From Vibrio tubiashii (GTDB taxonomy: Bacteria > Pseudomonadota > Gammaproteobacteria > Enterobacterales > Vibrionaceae), in NCBI RefSeq assembly GCF_028551255.1, contig NZ_CP117030.1, positions 124,001 through 188,000 of the forward strand: a DNA stretch of 64,000 nucleotides. The letters are read 5' to 3'. The translations under genes and the position numbers were made by a program. Below are positions 34,702 through 44,934 of the stretch, piece after piece (position 1 is the first letter of the stretch; the number at the start of each line of letters is the position of its first letter). Below the pieces are notes generated by a model. It had not been told where the DNA came from and did not search any database. It saw nothing but the letters and a program-made list of their open reading frames with translations.

Positions 34702-35565
34702 ATGACTCCATTAGAGAGAGCGGAAGCTCGGTTCGGTTGGAAACTTGTTGCTCCAACCATAGGTATTATCGGACTTCTGATACTCTACCCAATTGTGTTT
34801 AACGTCTACTTAAGCTTTTTTGATGTCAAGCTAAATGGCGATAAGACATTTGTAGGTATGGCGAACTACATTAAGTTGCTTGCCAACCCTGATTACTATT
34901 CATCCATCGCAACCACAGGCGTATACCTTTTTGGTACTGTCGTTGGTACCACAGTCCTCGGTCTTGCTGTTGCACTGTTGATGAAAAATCCATTCAAAGG
35001 TCGCGGCTTGGTTAGCGCGGCGATTTTGATGCCTTACTTCGCCCCAGTTATTTCTGTGGTCTTTGGTTGGCAGTTCCTATTCGATCCTGTGAACGGTGTG
35101 TTCAACTGGTTGATGGTCGACGTGCTTCACCTATGGGATGCGCGTAGCAACTTGATTGGTGAGCCTGATACCGCAGTGTGGGTGGTGATCATTTTTGATG
35201 TGTGGAAGCACTTTCCGATCGCCTATCTATTGATTCTATCTAAGCTGACTTCGATTCCTAAGGATCAATATGAAGCAGCAGCGATTGACGGCTACGGGCC
35301 CGTGGGACGCTTTTTCCACGTTACGCTCCCTGAGATCTACTTCGTTCTGGCGACGGTGGTGATTTTGCGCCTGATTTGGAACCTCAACCGCTTTGAAGAT
35401 GTATTCCTATTGGCGCCAAATGTAGAAACACTGCCAGTGTTTACCTACTACCAAGCTTTTACTGGGGTCATTGACCAAGGTCTGGCGGCGGCCACATCTG
35501 TCATTCAGTTCAGCGTGTTGTGTGTGCTGATTTGGTTCTACGTGAAGAAAATTCTGAAGTGGTAA
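34702..35565 (+). CDS. ABC sugar transporter permease 1 (MalF-like)
   Basis: 287 residues, six predicted helices, with the EAA loop (EAAAIDGYGPVGRFFHVTLPEI) near 195-215 that contacts the ATPase. It pairs with the permease 21 nt downstream. Shine-Dalgarno AGAAGGA. YcjO-type by order and size. Confidence 0.93.
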   Translation: MTPLERAEARFGWKLVAPTIGIIGLLILYPIVFNVYLSFFDVKLNGDKTFVGMANYIKLLANPDYYSSIATTGVYLFGTVVGTTVLGLAVALLMKNPFKGRGLVSAAILMPYFAPVISVVFGWQFLFDPVNGVFNWLMVDVLHLWDARSNLIGEPDTAVWVVIIFDVWKHFPIAYLLILSKLTSIPKDQYEAAAIDGYGPVGRFFHVTLPEIYFVLATVVILRLIWNLNRFEDVFLLAPNVETLPVFTYYQAFTGVIDQGLAAATSVIQFSVLCVLIWFYVKKILKW

Positions 35566-35586
35566 TAGCTATTCCTAGGTGAAAAA

Positions 35587-36549
35587 ATGTTAGGTAAACC
35601 AACTATTAAAGGACGTATTGGATTTGCACTGGCGATCTTCTTGCTAGTCAGCTTTTGTTTGCTGCCGTTCGCGCAAATCTTATCGACGTCACTGAAACAT
35701 CAATTTGACTGGGGCAACCCGTCACTGATCCCTCAAGTGATTAACTTAGAGGCTTATAAAGAGCTACTGGGTTTAACCGAGGAAAAAGCGGTTGAGATCC
35801 CTGCGGCGATTCAAAAAGTGTTGGCAAATCCAGCGCTGCCTCAGGACAAAAAAGACGCCATCATGGCGAAGTACACCAGCAACAATGATGTATTCCCGTT
35901 TGGCCGCTTTATGCTTAATAGCTTTGCTATCTCGGCTGGCGCTGCCATTGTTTCTCTGGTCTTTGCCGTGATGGGGGCTTATTCCATCTCTAGACTGCGC
36001 TTCAGTGGGCAAGTGGTAGTGCAACGCTCGGTTCTGTTTGTCTACATGGTCGGTGGGGTGCTGCTTATGGTTCCACTCTACCAGATGGCTGTAAATTTGG
36101 GATTGGCAACCAATATGTGGGGCAGCTTGTTCAGCTTGTTTGCTATCTACATAGTGCAAACTCTGCCAGTGGCGTTGTACATGCTAGGTAATTACTTCCG
36201 CACCATTCCGTTTGCGTTAGAAGAAGCGGCGATGATGGATGGTTACTCGCGCAAGGAAGCAATCTGGAAGGTGGTGTTGCCGCTGTCGCTACCAATGCTA
36301 GCTACGGTATTTATGTACTGCTTTATTATCGGCTGGAACGAGTACCTATTTGCTTCGGTGTTCCTAAAACAATTCAAAGAGTTCTATACATTGCCATTGG
36401 CACTTCAAGAGCTGTTCGTCTCTAAAAACGCGATTTGGGATCGCATTATGGCAGCGTCAATGCTGACTCTGGCTCCGGTTGTTGTGTGTTTCTTGTTTGC
36501 TATGCGTCATATGGACGGTGGTAAAACTGATGGTGGTGTGAAAGGTTAA
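35587..36549 (+). CDS. ABC sugar transporter permease 2 (MalG-like)
   Basis: 320 residues, six helices and the EAA loop [21 protein letters not shown] (about 215-235). A hydrophilic segment of about 60 residues separates the first two helices ([18 protein letters not shown] region), longer than in most MalG-like permeases. It partners permease 1; the ATPase gene starts 5 nt after its stop. Confidence 0.93.
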   Translation: MLGKPTIKGRIGFALAIFLLVSFCLLPFAQILSTSLKHQFDWGNPSLIPQVINLEAYKELLGLTEEKAVEIPAAIQKVLANPALPQDKKDAIMAKYTSNNDVFPFGRFMLNSFAISAGAAIVSLVFAVMGAYSISRLRFSGQVVVQRSVLFVYMVGGVLLMVPLYQMAVNLGLATNMWGSLFSLFAIYIVQTLPVALYMLGNYFRTIPFALEEAAMMDGYSRKEAIWKVVLPLSLPMLATVFMYCFIIGWNEYLFASVFLKQFKEFYTLPLALQELFVSKNAIWDRIMAASMLTLAPVVVCFLFAMRHMDGGKTDGGVKG

Positions 36550-36554
36550 TTATT

Positions 36555-37652
36555 ATGGCTGCTATTTCTTTAAAAAATATCGTTAAGAATTATGGTGATA
36601 CTAAGGTTGTTAAGAACATCAGCCTAGATATCGAAGATGGTGAATTTGTTGTTTTAGTCGGTCCATCTGGCTGTGGTAAATCGACCACTCTGCGTATGAT
36701 TGCCGGTCTTGAGCAAGCTACATCGGGTGAAATCACTATTGGTGACCGAGTGGTAAACGATGTTGAACCTCAACACCGAAACATTGCCATGGTGTTCCAG
36801 AACTACGCGCTTTACCCTCATAAAACGGTAGAGGAAAACATTGTGTTTGCCTTGCGCCGATTGAAAATGGATGAAGCGGAAATCCAGCGTCGCCTTTCTG
36901 AAGTGGCGAAGATGCTTAAGCTAGAAGAGTACCTCAAGCGAAAACCAGCTGACCTTTCTGGAGGTCAGCGTCAACGTGTGGCAATGGGGCGTGCTATTGT
37001 GCGCGATGCGGATTGTTTCTTGTTTGATGAGCCTTTATCAAACCTCGATGCTAAGCTGCGTAACCACATGCGTACGGAGATCGCTCAGATCCATAATCAG
37101 TTTGGCCGCACCAGTGTCTATGTAACCCACGACCAAGTTGAAGCAATGACGTTAGCCGATAAAGTTGTGGTGCTGCGTGATGGAATCATCGAGCAAGTGG
37201 GCTCTCCGATGGAAATCTTCCTTAACCCGGTGAATGTTTTTGTGGCGACCTTTATTGGTTCTCCATCAATGAACATCCTGAAAGGCAGGTTGTTTGCTGA
37301 CTATCTAGAGCTTGGTGAATTCAAATTGCCAAGAGCGCTGCTTTCTAGTGTTCATTATTCTGATCCTGTACCGGAAGAGGGGGTAGAAGTGAAAGTCGGT
37401 ATTCGTCCAGATTTCTTTAACGATAAAGACTTCTTTGCCGAGAGTGATACCACCTTCAACTTTGCTCAAATCGGTATCGAGCTCGTTGAGCCGATGGGTT
37501 TCGATAAAGAAGTACTGTTTAAGTTTGGCGATGAGGACGTGAAAGCGCGGCTCGATTTACGTTCTGAAGTTGAGCGAGGTGAGAAGATGGACTTGCTGGT
37601 TGATCTCTCCAGAGTGTTGCTCTTTGATGCGCAAACTCAAGAGCGTCTCTAA
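36555..37652 (+). CDS. ABC sugar transporter ATPase (MalK/UgpC type)
   Basis: 365 residues. ATPase domain with Walker [10 protein letters not shown] (about 38), signature LSGGQRQR (about 135), Walker [17 protein letters not shown] and the switch His in VTHDQ. The C-terminal third is a MalK-type OB-fold regulatory domain with KVGIRPDFF. It energises the permease pair at 34702-36549. Last structural gene of the operon. Confidence 0.95.
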   Translation: MAAISLKNIVKNYGDTKVVKNISLDIEDGEFVVLVGPSGCGKSTTLRMIAGLEQATSGEITIGDRVVNDVEPQHRNIAMVFQNYALYPHKTVEENIVFALRRLKMDEAEIQRRLSEVAKMLKLEEYLKRKPADLSGGQRQRVAMGRAIVRDADCFLFDEPLSNLDAKLRNHMRTEIAQIHNQFGRTSVYVTHDQVEAMTLADKVVVLRDGIIEQVGSPMEIFLNPVNVFVATFIGSPSMNILKGRLFADYLELGEFKLPRALLSSVHYSDPVPEEGVEVKVGIRPDFFNDKDFFAESDTTFNFAQIGIELVEPMGFDKEVLFKFGDEDVKARLDLRSEVERGEKMDLLVDLSRVLLFDAQTQERL

Positions 37653-37658
37653 GCGGTG

Positions 37659-37690
37659 AAGTCCTCCAGCCAGTCTGGGGGACTTTTTTG
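37659..37690 (+). terminator. Terminator of the phosphorylase-ABC operon
   Basis: AAGTCC-T-CCAG-N5-CTGG-G-GGACTT with a T6 run. It ends the transcript before the lacI-type gene. Confidence 0.85.
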
Positions 37691-37854
37691 TTTTCCTTAT
37701 TGCAACGGTTATCTCGAAATTGCGTCAAGCATTTGCACTTTCAATCGTTATATCCGATCTTTGCGAGTAAAATAATGGCTTCCTCAGCAACAAAATCAGG
37801 CAGTTGCCTTGTAAGTGACTGAGAAAGTCAAACAACCAAGAGTTAAAAGCGATT

Positions 37855-38862
37855 ATGTCGATAAAAAAATTAGCAGAGCACTTAGGGCTATCCAAATCGA
37901 CGGTCTCACGCGCTCTGAATGGCTACACAGATGTCAATCCTGAAACGCGGCAGAAGGTGTTAGCGGCAGCACAAGAAATAGGTTATCGCCCCAATCCTAC
38001 CGCTAAGCGTTTGGCTTCAGGTAAATCACGTAACGTCGGTATTATCCTTCCTTCTAATTCCAGAATGTTTGTTTCGCCTGCCTTCTCGAAAGTGTTGGCG
38101 GGGGCATCGGCACTATTGGCCAAACATGACTACCAACTGATTGTAACTACTATCTCTGAGTGGCAAGACGAAGCGAAAGTCTATGCGGATTTTATTGAGA
38201 GTGGCTTGATCGATGGTCTGTTTATTGTCCGAACTCGCAGTGATGATGAGCGTATTGCTATGCTCAAAGAGCGTGGCTTTCCTTACATTTGTCACGGCTT
38301 TGATGATGGGTTTGAGCCGAACTGTTTTGTTGACGTTGACAACGAACAAGCCTTTTATCAGATGACCAAGCGTCAGATTGAACAAGGGCATCAACGTATC
38401 GCTTTCCTTGACGCTCCGATTGAATTGACCTTGTCGAAATCTCGCAAGCGCGGCTATCAAAAAGCAATAGAAGAGGCGGGATTAAAGATCGACCCGCGTT
38501 TGTTGCTCAACGGTGAGTTAAACGAAGAAGCGGCGATTCGCATGGCGAAAGAGGTGCTCTCTTTAGCGGATAGACCAACGGCAATTTTATGCGCCGATGA
38601 CACCATGGCTCTGGGTACTATTGCCGGATGTGAAGAGCTCGGTTATCAACCGGGTAAAGACATTGCGATTGCCGGCTACGGTGATTATGAGCACAGTCGC
38701 TACAGTAAGCCGTCCATCACCACTCTGCGCTACGACACACACGGAGTGGGAGAAGAGATGGCGAAATTGATGCTCAATAAACTGGAGAATAAAAACTTCC
38801 CCACCTGTAACTGGTATCAAGCGGAAATCGTGCCGCGCCAGTCAGATCAGTTAGTTGATTGA
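37855..38862 (+). CDS. LacI-family regulator of the phosphorylase-ABC operon
   Basis: 335 residues: LacI helix-turn-helix and hinge (IKKLAEHLGLSKSTVSRALNG, GYRPNPTAKRLASGKS) then a periplasmic-binding-protein-like effector domain with GYGDYEHSRYSKPSITTLRYD near the end. It has its own upstream region after the operon terminator. The two TCAAAACCGGTTTTGA-type operators at 31281 and 31412 are the obvious targets. In E. coli the ycj operon also carries a LacI-type regulator. The effector is probably the imported sugar or glucosylglycerate. Confidence 0.9.
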   Translation: MSIKKLAEHLGLSKSTVSRALNGYTDVNPETRQKVLAAAQEIGYRPNPTAKRLASGKSRNVGIILPSNSRMFVSPAFSKVLAGASALLAKHDYQLIVTTISEWQDEAKVYADFIESGLIDGLFIVRTRSDDERIAMLKERGFPYICHGFDDGFEPNCFVDVDNEQAFYQMTKRQIEQGHQRIAFLDAPIELTLSKSRKRGYQKAIEEAGLKIDPRLLLNGELNEEAAIRMAKEVLSLADRPTAILCADDTMALGTIAGCEELGYQPGKDIAIAGYGDYEHSRYSKPSITTLRYDTHGVGEEMAKLMLNKLENKNFPTCNWYQAEIVPRQSDQLVD

Positions 38863-38886
38863 TTAAGCAAGATTCTAAACGAAATA

Positions 38887-38912
38887 CAAAGCCCACCTAA
38901 TGGTGGGCTTTG
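38887..38912. terminator. Terminator of the LacI-type gene
   Basis: CAAAGCCCACC-TAAT-GGTGGGCTTTG, 11-bp stem with a short T-run on each strand; may also end the convergent LysR gene. Confidence 0.75.
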
Positions 38913-38962
38913 TTCATTTTGGGCAATTAAGATAAGTTTTCGTCCTCTAACCCCGACTAGTA

Positions 38963-39862
38963 CTAGTTAGCTGCTAAGTTTTCCGCCATAAAGTCGATAA
39001 AGGCTCTGACTTTGGCTGACATATGTTTGCGGCTGGGATAAACAAGGCACAGATCGATTTTGTGCTTAGGTAAGTCGCTAAATAATTCAACTAACCTGCC
39101 TGTCGCAATCGCCTCTCTGGTGTGCTCTTCTGGTAAGCGAGTAATACCAATCCCTTCTAAACACATGCTCATTTCCATTTCCGGGCTATTGGCGGCAAAG
39201 ACACTGTCCACCTCAACTTTGATCATTTCGCCATCATTGTTGTTGTATTCCCATAAATTGGGGTTCTTTTGGTAGCTATAGGTAATGGCTTTATGTTGGT
39301 TTAGCTCGGAAGGGTGCTTTGGTGTGCCGTATTTGCGTAGATAGCTTGGCGCAGCAACCGTCACGGCTTGGGCGGTTTTAATCCTTCGGCTGATCAAACT
39401 GGAATCGGCCGCTTTATGCACAGCGCGAACGGCGATGTCGATACCTTCAGCTACGAGATCTACTCTGCGATCACTTAAATCTACTTCAAAGGTCACTTTG
39501 GGGTATTGGCTCATAAACTTAGCCAGCATTGGGCTGAGTTCCACCACACCAAAGCTGACCGGACAACTGATTCGTAGGTGGCCTTGAGGTTCACTCTGTT
39601 TGCCACCCAGTGCATTTTCAATTTCTTGAGCGCTTTCCACCAGCTGTTTGCAGCTTTCGTAATACAGCTCACCTTCGGGAGTCAGGCTCAGAGTTCGCGT
39701 TGTGCGGTGCATTAGTCGAACACCGAGGCGTTCTTCTAACTTAGACATCTCTTTACTGATATAGGAGGTCGAATGACCCGTGATTTGAGCGGCATGGGTA
39801 AAGCTTCCGCTGTCCACCACATGGACAAAAGTTACCATGCCATCTAATAGCTTTGTCTTCAT
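38963..39862 (-). CDS. LysR-family regulator (FMN reductase locus)
   Basis: 299 residues: winged helix at about 1-62 (VDSGSFTHAAQITGHSTSYISKEMSKLEERL pattern) and an effector domain. CrgA/PecT-like group by sight. It is divergent from the FMN reductase-MATE pair at 39977 and is its likely regulator. Confidence 0.88.
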   Translation of the reverse strand: MKTKLLDGMVTFVHVVDSGSFTHAAQITGHSTSYISKEMSKLEERLGVRLMHRTTRTLSLTPEGELYYESCKQLVESAQEIENALGGKQSEPQGHLRISCPVSFGVVELSPMLAKFMSQYPKVTFEVDLSDRRVDLVAEGIDIAVRAVHKAADSSLISRRIKTAQAVTVAAPSYLRKYGTPKHPSELNQHKAITYSYQKNPNLWEYNNNDGEMIKVEVDSVFAANSPEMEMSMCLEGIGITRLPEEHTREAIATGRLVELFSDLPKHKIDLCLVYPSRKHMSAKVRAFIDFMAENLAAN

Positions 39863-39976
39863 CTGCTGTGTCTATTAAGAGTCATATGGAAATAATCATT
39901 ACACATTTACCCTATTAATCAACTAGAGGAATCAAACTATAGTGAACTTAACGCAAAGATAAACGAGGATTTGAAC

Positions 39977-40498
39977 ATGAAAGTACTGGCATTTGGCGCA
40001 AGCAACAGCAAGAACTCAATCAATCAACAGTTGGCATTATACGCAGCAAAACAGATCAAAGGTGGAGAGGTGTCACTGATTGATATCAATGACTTTGAAA
40101 TGCCTATCTTTAGTGAGGACAGAGAAAAAGAGCTCGGCTCACCGCAACAAGCGCAGCAGTTCTTTAAAGCGATTGGTGAAGCAGATGTGGTGGTTATTTC
40201 TTTTGCTGAACATAACGGCTCTTACACGGCAGCATACAAAAACCTATTCGACTGGACTTCGCGTATTGATATGAAAGTGTTCCAGAATAAATCGGTCATT
40301 ATGCTGGCGACGTCTCCGGGTCCTGGTGGAGCGAGCAGTGTACTAGGCGCGGCTCAAGGTTCTGCACCCTACTTTGCCGCTGACGTGAAAGGCGCTTTGT
40401 CGCTAGCTAGCTTCTACGACAACTTTGACTTAGAAAAAGGGGTCGTGACGGATGAAATGTTTAACCAGCAGTTACTCGACATCGTTGAAACCCTATAG
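39977..40498 (+). CDS. NADPH-dependent FMN reductase family protein
   Basis: 173 residues from ATG 39977 (in-frame TTG two codons earlier rejected). Flavodoxin-like fold with FGASNSKNSINQQLA at the N-terminus and the FMN-binding GSYTAAYKNLFDW and ATSPGPGGASSVLGAA. Family members reduce quinones, azo compounds or chromate. It is followed 21 nt later by a MATE efflux gene, an arrangement that suggests response to redox-active toxins, but no inducer is known. Confidence 0.88.
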   Translation: MKVLAFGASNSKNSINQQLALYAAKQIKGGEVSLIDINDFEMPIFSEDREKELGSPQQAQQFFKAIGEADVVVISFAEHNGSYTAAYKNLFDWTSRIDMKVFQNKSVIMLATSPGPGGASSVLGAAQGSAPYFAADVKGALSLASFYDNFDLEKGVVTDEMFNQQLLDIVETL

Positions 40499-40519
40499 TT
40501 AATCTGCTTGGAACTGGTC

Positions 40520-41908
40520 ATGTCTCAACCTCTGCTCACCAAACCCGTCAAGTCGGCATTACTTTCAATGGCTGCGCCTGCAGCCTTTGGCATGTTAATG
40601 ACGTTTCTTTTCCAACTGGTCGACAGTTACTTTGTCGGCCAGTTAGGAACCCAACCTCTGGCGGCTATGAGTTTTGCCTATCCGGTTTATATTCTTGTTG
40701 TCAGCCTGTTTATGGGCATTGCTTCAGGCGTCTCTGCAACTGTGGGGAAAGCGCTCGGTGAAGATAATCAGCGTAAAGCTCAGTCGCTGACGACTTTCTC
40801 CGTCCTCTTGTTTAGTGGCGTAACATGTCTACTTGGTCTTGCGGGTTATGCGCTAATGCCTAGTACGTTTGCTTTGTTGGGGGCGAATGCAACCACCATT
40901 GAACTGATTGGCCAATATATGGGGCCGCTTTATCTAGGCATGTTTTTGCTAGTCGGTGGGCTTATCGCTAATTCAGCCTTGATGGCAAAAGGCATTATGA
41001 TTCAGACTACATTGGTGATGGCATTAGGTGGCATCACCAATGTGTTGTTCGACTATTTGCTTATTTTTGGTAAAGGGCCTTTCCCTGAACTTGGTTTGAT
41101 GGGGGCGGCGCTGGCAACCTTGATCTCATGGCTGGTGATCTTAGTGCTGATGCTCGCGTTATTACACAAGCACGCTTTGCTCTCACTGCGTTCCATGTTC
41201 AATATCAGTGCCCAAGCAAAAGAGATCCTGACCATATCAACGCCTGCAATTGCGGCTCAGATCTTAAATCCTGTTGCTATCGCGGTGATAACCAGTTTGG
41301 TAGCACAATATGGTGACAGCGCGATCGCCGCTTACGGCATTGCGACTCGAATCGAATCTTTATTGTTGACCGGAATACTTGCCCTTAGCGTGATTCTGAC
41401 GCCATTTGTTGCACAAAATTATGGCGCTCAAGAAAAGCAAAGGTTGGCTCAAGTGATCGCTTACTCCGGCAGAATGACCGTCTACTGGGCGATTTTAGTG
41501 TTCGCGATACTGGTTTTATCCATCGATTCGATAATGGCTTTGTTTACTACCGACAATGACACCATTGCCCATGGCCGTTGGTACTTAATTTGGGTTGGTA
41601 TCTCTTTTCCGGCTTACGGTTTGGTGCTCATCACCAGTGCATTCCTTAATGGTGTTCAGCAAGCTAAGGTATCGCTCAAACTGACTTTGGTGAAATCACT
41701 TGGGTTGACGATTCCTCTCGCTTTTCTCGGTGCCCAGTTTGGTAGTGAGTACATCTGGCTGGCAATTAGCTTGGCGAATATTCTCGGAGCGCTGTACGCG
41801 AGACGTCTACTCTACCAATGGCTTGAACACCATCAATCGACTTTGAGTAGTCACACGCCAATGCTCGACTATTGGCACGATGTGAAAAGCTTGTTTCGTC
41901 TGACGTAA
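40520..41908 (+). CDS. MATE-family multidrug efflux protein
   Basis: 462 residues from ATG 40520. About twelve helices in two homologous halves, opening with AAPAAFGMLMTFLFQLVDSYFVGQLGT, which is the MATE signature start, and a second-half TRIESLLLTGILALSVILTPFVAQNYGA. Na+ or H+-coupled export of cationic drugs is the family role. It forms an operon with the FMN reductase. Confidence 0.92.
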   Translation: MSQPLLTKPVKSALLSMAAPAAFGMLMTFLFQLVDSYFVGQLGTQPLAAMSFAYPVYILVVSLFMGIASGVSATVGKALGEDNQRKAQSLTTFSVLLFSGVTCLLGLAGYALMPSTFALLGANATTIELIGQYMGPLYLGMFLLVGGLIANSALMAKGIMIQTTLVMALGGITNVLFDYLLIFGKGPFPELGLMGAALATLISWLVILVLMLALLHKHALLSLRSMFNISAQAKEILTISTPAIAAQILNPVAIAVITSLVAQYGDSAIAAYGIATRIESLLLTGILALSVILTPFVAQNYGAQEKQRLAQVIAYSGRMTVYWAILVFAILVLSIDSIMALFTTDNDTIAHGRWYLIWVGISFPAYGLVLITSAFLNGVQQAKVSLKLTLVKSLGLTIPLAFLGAQFGSEYIWLAISLANILGALYARRLLYQWLEHHQSTLSSHTPMLDYWHDVKSLFRLT

Positions 41909-41979
41909 CCTACTGACACGCGTTGGATTTTGGGGCGTGGAGCACCATCATCTTGGCTCTAGCTCGCCTATCATTAAGG

Positions 41980-42004
41980 TGCCCCAGACAACCTACTTGG
42001 GGCA
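41980..42004. other. Intergenic hairpin between MATE and LysE genes
   Basis: TGCCCCA-N11-TGGGGCA between two convergent genes, no T-run; possibly a weak terminator. Confidence 0.4.
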
Positions 42005-42031
42005 TGTAGACAACGCAAAACTTTTAGCTCA

Positions 42032-42643
42032 TTACCCCTTAAGCCCCAGTGCCAAACCGAATAACAAAAGCCCCGCTCCACACAGTTGATTAAGTCGATG
42101 CTTGGCTTTACTCAGTATGGTTTGCAGCTTGTTAGAGGAGAAGAGTAGTGCGACTAGTACAAACCACAGGCCGTGTAGAAGCATCATATAGCCACCATAA
42201 ATAAGGGCATTGTTGTTACTTGATGCGTCATTGGTCATTACCTGACTGAAAATACTTAAGAAAAACAGCATGGTTTTAGGATTAAGCACATTACAAAGAA
42301 AGCCTTCACCTAGATAGCGCCAAGCAGACTTGGTCGCACTCGGCTCGATTGCATTAGCTGGCGCTGAGGAGCGCGCGAAAAGCCCCCTTAATCCTAAGTA
42401 AATTAAGTATCCTGCACCTAGGTATCGAACCAGATTAAACAACCATTCATTTTGTGAGATTAGGTAACTAATGCCGAGCATCGAGTAAGCAATATGAACA
42501 CCGATGGCAAAACTGATCCCCAGTGCACTCATGACTCCCGCTCTACGGCCATGATTAAGACTGTTTCTAAGTACCAGAACAAAATCAGCTCCTGGACTAA
42601 TCACGATTAAAATGCCCAATAGCGCTAAACTTACTAACTCCAT
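42032..42643 (-). CDS. LysE/RhtB-family exporter
   Basis: 203 residues from ATG 42643 (GGGAATAA upstream; upstream in-frame starts add a stretch unlike the family). Six hydrophobic segments and the LysE landmark ISPGADFVLVLRNSLNHGRRAG at about 15-36. It exports an amino acid or a related amine; the substrate is not readable. The divergent LysR gene at 42745 is the probable regulator. Confidence 0.88.
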   Translation of the reverse strand: MELVSLALLGILIVISPGADFVLVLRNSLNHGRRAGVMSALGISFAIGVHIAYSMLGISYLISQNEWLFNLVRYLGAGYLIYLGLRGLFARSSAPANAIEPSATKSAWRYLGEGFLCNVLNPKTMLFFLSIFSQVMTNDASSNNNALIYGGYMMLLHGLWFVLVALLFSSNKLQTILSKAKHRLNQLCGAGLLLFGLALGLKG

Positions 42644-42744
42644 ATTTATTCCCAGTTTGATTGGATTACGGCTGGCATTGTAGGTAAATCTGGTTGTGCC
42701 TATAATCGAAATGAATTCTATTTTTATGTGAGAAAAGTTCACTA

Positions 42745-43632
42745 ATGAGGCATCTTAAATCTTTTCATGTTTTTCATGTTGCAGCGCAGTGCTCAAATTA
42801 CAGTGAGGCTGCAGAGCAACTGAACATCACGCACGGTGCAGTAAGCAAGCAGATCAAAGTGCTGGAAAACTATCTCGACCAGACCTTGTTTGTGAAGCAA
42901 GGAAGAAATGTCCGCTTGAGTCAGCAAGGTGAGTTGCTGAAAACCTATACAGAGCAGGCTTTTCAAGCGCTTGAGACGGGGGTAGCTAAGTTAGAAACAC
43001 ACAATCAAAACGTACTAGAAGTCTCTTGTGAGCCGACACTAACCATGCGTTGGTTAATGCCTAGGTTATCTACGTTTAACGATGACTTCGCTACGGATGT
43101 GCGCTTATCAACCGCAGGCGGAGCAATCAATCTGGAGCGATCTGGATTATCCATGGCGATACGACGAGATGACTTTGCTATTCCCCATGACTATCAGCAA
43201 ACTCCTTTAATTGAAGAGTGGGTTGGACCTGTGATGTCACCAGAGTACTGGCAACAAGTAGAGCAGGATTTAACTACCATGAAACTGCTTCATAGCCATA
43301 CACGTCCATTGGCTTGGGAAAATTGGTGTAATGAGCTAAACAAACCGGAGCTGCTAGCCAATGAGCAACAGACTTTTGCTCATTTTTATTTCTCACTTCA
43401 AGCCAGTGTTGATGGGTTAGGGGCAACGATAGGCTCTTACCCCTTGGTTGCTGATGATTTGCAACGTGGTAACCTCATCGCACCTTTTGGTTTTGTACCA
43501 TCGGGGCATAGCTACACCTTACTCAGCAAAAATCAGCCAGCCACAAAACTAGAAGATCAGTTTCGTTTGTGGCTACTGGAATCCTTTAAAGATTGTGAAC
43601 CCGAGATCGCTCAACAGCTTATAAATATCTGA
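42745..43632 (+). CDS. LysR-family regulator (GcvA-like)
   Basis: 295 residues with winged helix (FHVAAQCSNYSEAAEQLNITHGAVSKQIKVLE pattern) and a GcvA-type effector domain (MRWLMPRLSTFN). Divergent from the LysE-type gene with 101 nt between the starts, which is its likely target. Confidence 0.88.
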   Translation: MRHLKSFHVFHVAAQCSNYSEAAEQLNITHGAVSKQIKVLENYLDQTLFVKQGRNVRLSQQGELLKTYTEQAFQALETGVAKLETHNQNVLEVSCEPTLTMRWLMPRLSTFNDDFATDVRLSTAGGAINLERSGLSMAIRRDDFAIPHDYQQTPLIEEWVGPVMSPEYWQQVEQDLTTMKLLHSHTRPLAWENWCNELNKPELLANEQQTFAHFYFSLQASVDGLGATIGSYPLVADDLQRGNLIAPFGFVPSGHSYTLLSKNQPATKLEDQFRLWLLESFKDCEPEIAQQLINI

Positions 43633-43655
43633 CGTTGACTGAACAAACTAACTAC

Positions 43656-44684
43656 TTAATTGATCGCAGTGCTAGCCCTGCGCGTTAGCTTAAAGCCGAT
43701 ATCTGTTACGGCTTCAACTCGGTCGCCTTTGATCTGGTGGAGCAGTTTTTCCGCCGCTTTGGTTCCCATTCGCTCGTAATCGACTTCTGCACAAGTTAGG
43801 CTCGGGTAGGCATGCTCTGCCATTGAAGAACCCTCTAAACAGATGATCGCAATGTCGGTTGGAACCTTGAGCACTCTGCGGTGACATTCAAATAAAGCGC
43901 CGATGGCAATCTCTTCATGGCTACATACCAACGCATTGAGAGTGGAGTCGCGCAGCAATAGCTTAGCCAAACCTTCAGCTCCGAGTTGTGAAGAAGGGGC
44001 CTCGTGCGTGGTTAGAAAGTGATCCGGTGTTAGATAGTTTTCTATCATCGCGCTTTGCCAGCCATGGAGTTTGCGCTGGAGGGTTGAATGCTCACCACGT
44101 GCACCAATAAAGCCAACATTATTAAAGCCTTGCTCGATAATATGTTTGGTACAGGATTTCCCGATGTCGAAATGATCGACACCAATATTCAAGTATTGGG
44201 CGGTAGAGGTTAGCTCGGCTATCTCAAGTACTGGCGTATTTGCTGCTTCTAACAACTGGTGGGTGCGTTTGCTGTGTTCTCCACCAAAAAGTACCACCCC
44301 CGCAGGGCGACTTTCGAGAAAAGTTGAAAGCAGTTTTTCTTCTTGATCTACCGAGTAGTCGCTGTAGCCGAGAATCAGTTGGTAGCCCGCTTTGTTTAGG
44401 GTTTGCTGGAAGCTAGGTAGAAACAAGGCACAAGATTTTTCGATCAATGAAGGCAGGATCAAAGCAATCGAATAGCTTTCAGCTGAGGCTAATGCGCCCG
44501 CCGCTTTATTGGGAATATAACCTAGCTCATCAACGACTTGTTGAATCTTTTCTCGCAATTTATCAGACACCAAGTTTGGTGTTCTTAATGCTCGCGAAAC
44601 GGTCATCGAACCCACACCGGCCTTTTTGGCTACATCGGCAAGCGTGACTTTTCCAGTGCTTCTGCGTTTTCGCGGTTCGCTCAT
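43656..44684 (-). CDS. LacI-family regulator, gluconate GntR-like subgroup
   Basis: 342 residues with a basic N-terminal extension (MSEPRKRRSTGKVT), a LacI helix-turn-helix (LADVAKKAGVGSMTVSRALRTP) and hinge (GYIPNKAAGALASAES), then an effector domain. Several stretches recall the gluconate repressor GntR (TVSRALR, ELGYIPN, GFKLTRRAS). It is divergent from the PTS genes at 44935, and three operator-like repeats lie between. It probably represses the PTS genes and itself; effector unknown. Confidence 0.88.
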   Translation of the reverse strand: MSEPRKRRSTGKVTLADVAKKAGVGSMTVSRALRTPNLVSDKLREKIQQVVDELGYIPNKAAGALASAESYSIALILPSLIEKSCALFLPSFQQTLNKAGYQLILGYSDYSVDQEEKLLSTFLESRPAGVVLFGGEHSKRTHQLLEAANTPVLEIAELTSTAQYLNIGVDHFDIGKSCTKHIIEQGFNNVGFIGARGEHSTLQRKLHGWQSAMIENYLTPDHFLTTHEAPSSQLGAEGLAKLLLRDSTLNALVCSHEEIAIGALFECHRRVLKVPTDIAIICLEGSSMAEHAYPSLTCAEVDYERMGTKAAEKLLHQIKGDRVEAVTDIGFKLTRRASTAIN

Positions 44685-44809
44685 TTTTTATTTTCGTTTT
44701 TTAATTTATTAATTCGCCGCGACATCTTATCACAGCCCTTGGGTTGAAATGATATTAGCGCATTAGATGGTGATCACAAGCATATGAAACCGCATTAAGA
44801 ACAATAAAT

Positions 44810-44856
44810 GGTAGCGCTATCACAGTTTATGATAGCGCTACCAGATAGCGATATCA
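44810..44856. promoter_or_regulatory. Three operator-like repeats of the LacI-type regulator
   Basis: GGTAGCGCTATC (44810-44821), TGATAGCGCTACCA (44830-44843) and AGATAGCGATATCA (44844-44856 region). The first two are inverted copies around the AGCGCT core; the third is partly decayed. Type and position fit a GntR/IdnR-like LacI-family regulator. Confidence 0.75.
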
Positions 44857-44934
44857 TTTGTGATCATTGTCCGGTTTTTCCACAAGGATCATCGCTAGAG
44901 TAGCGCCATCAAAACAACAAATCGGAAAGATCCA

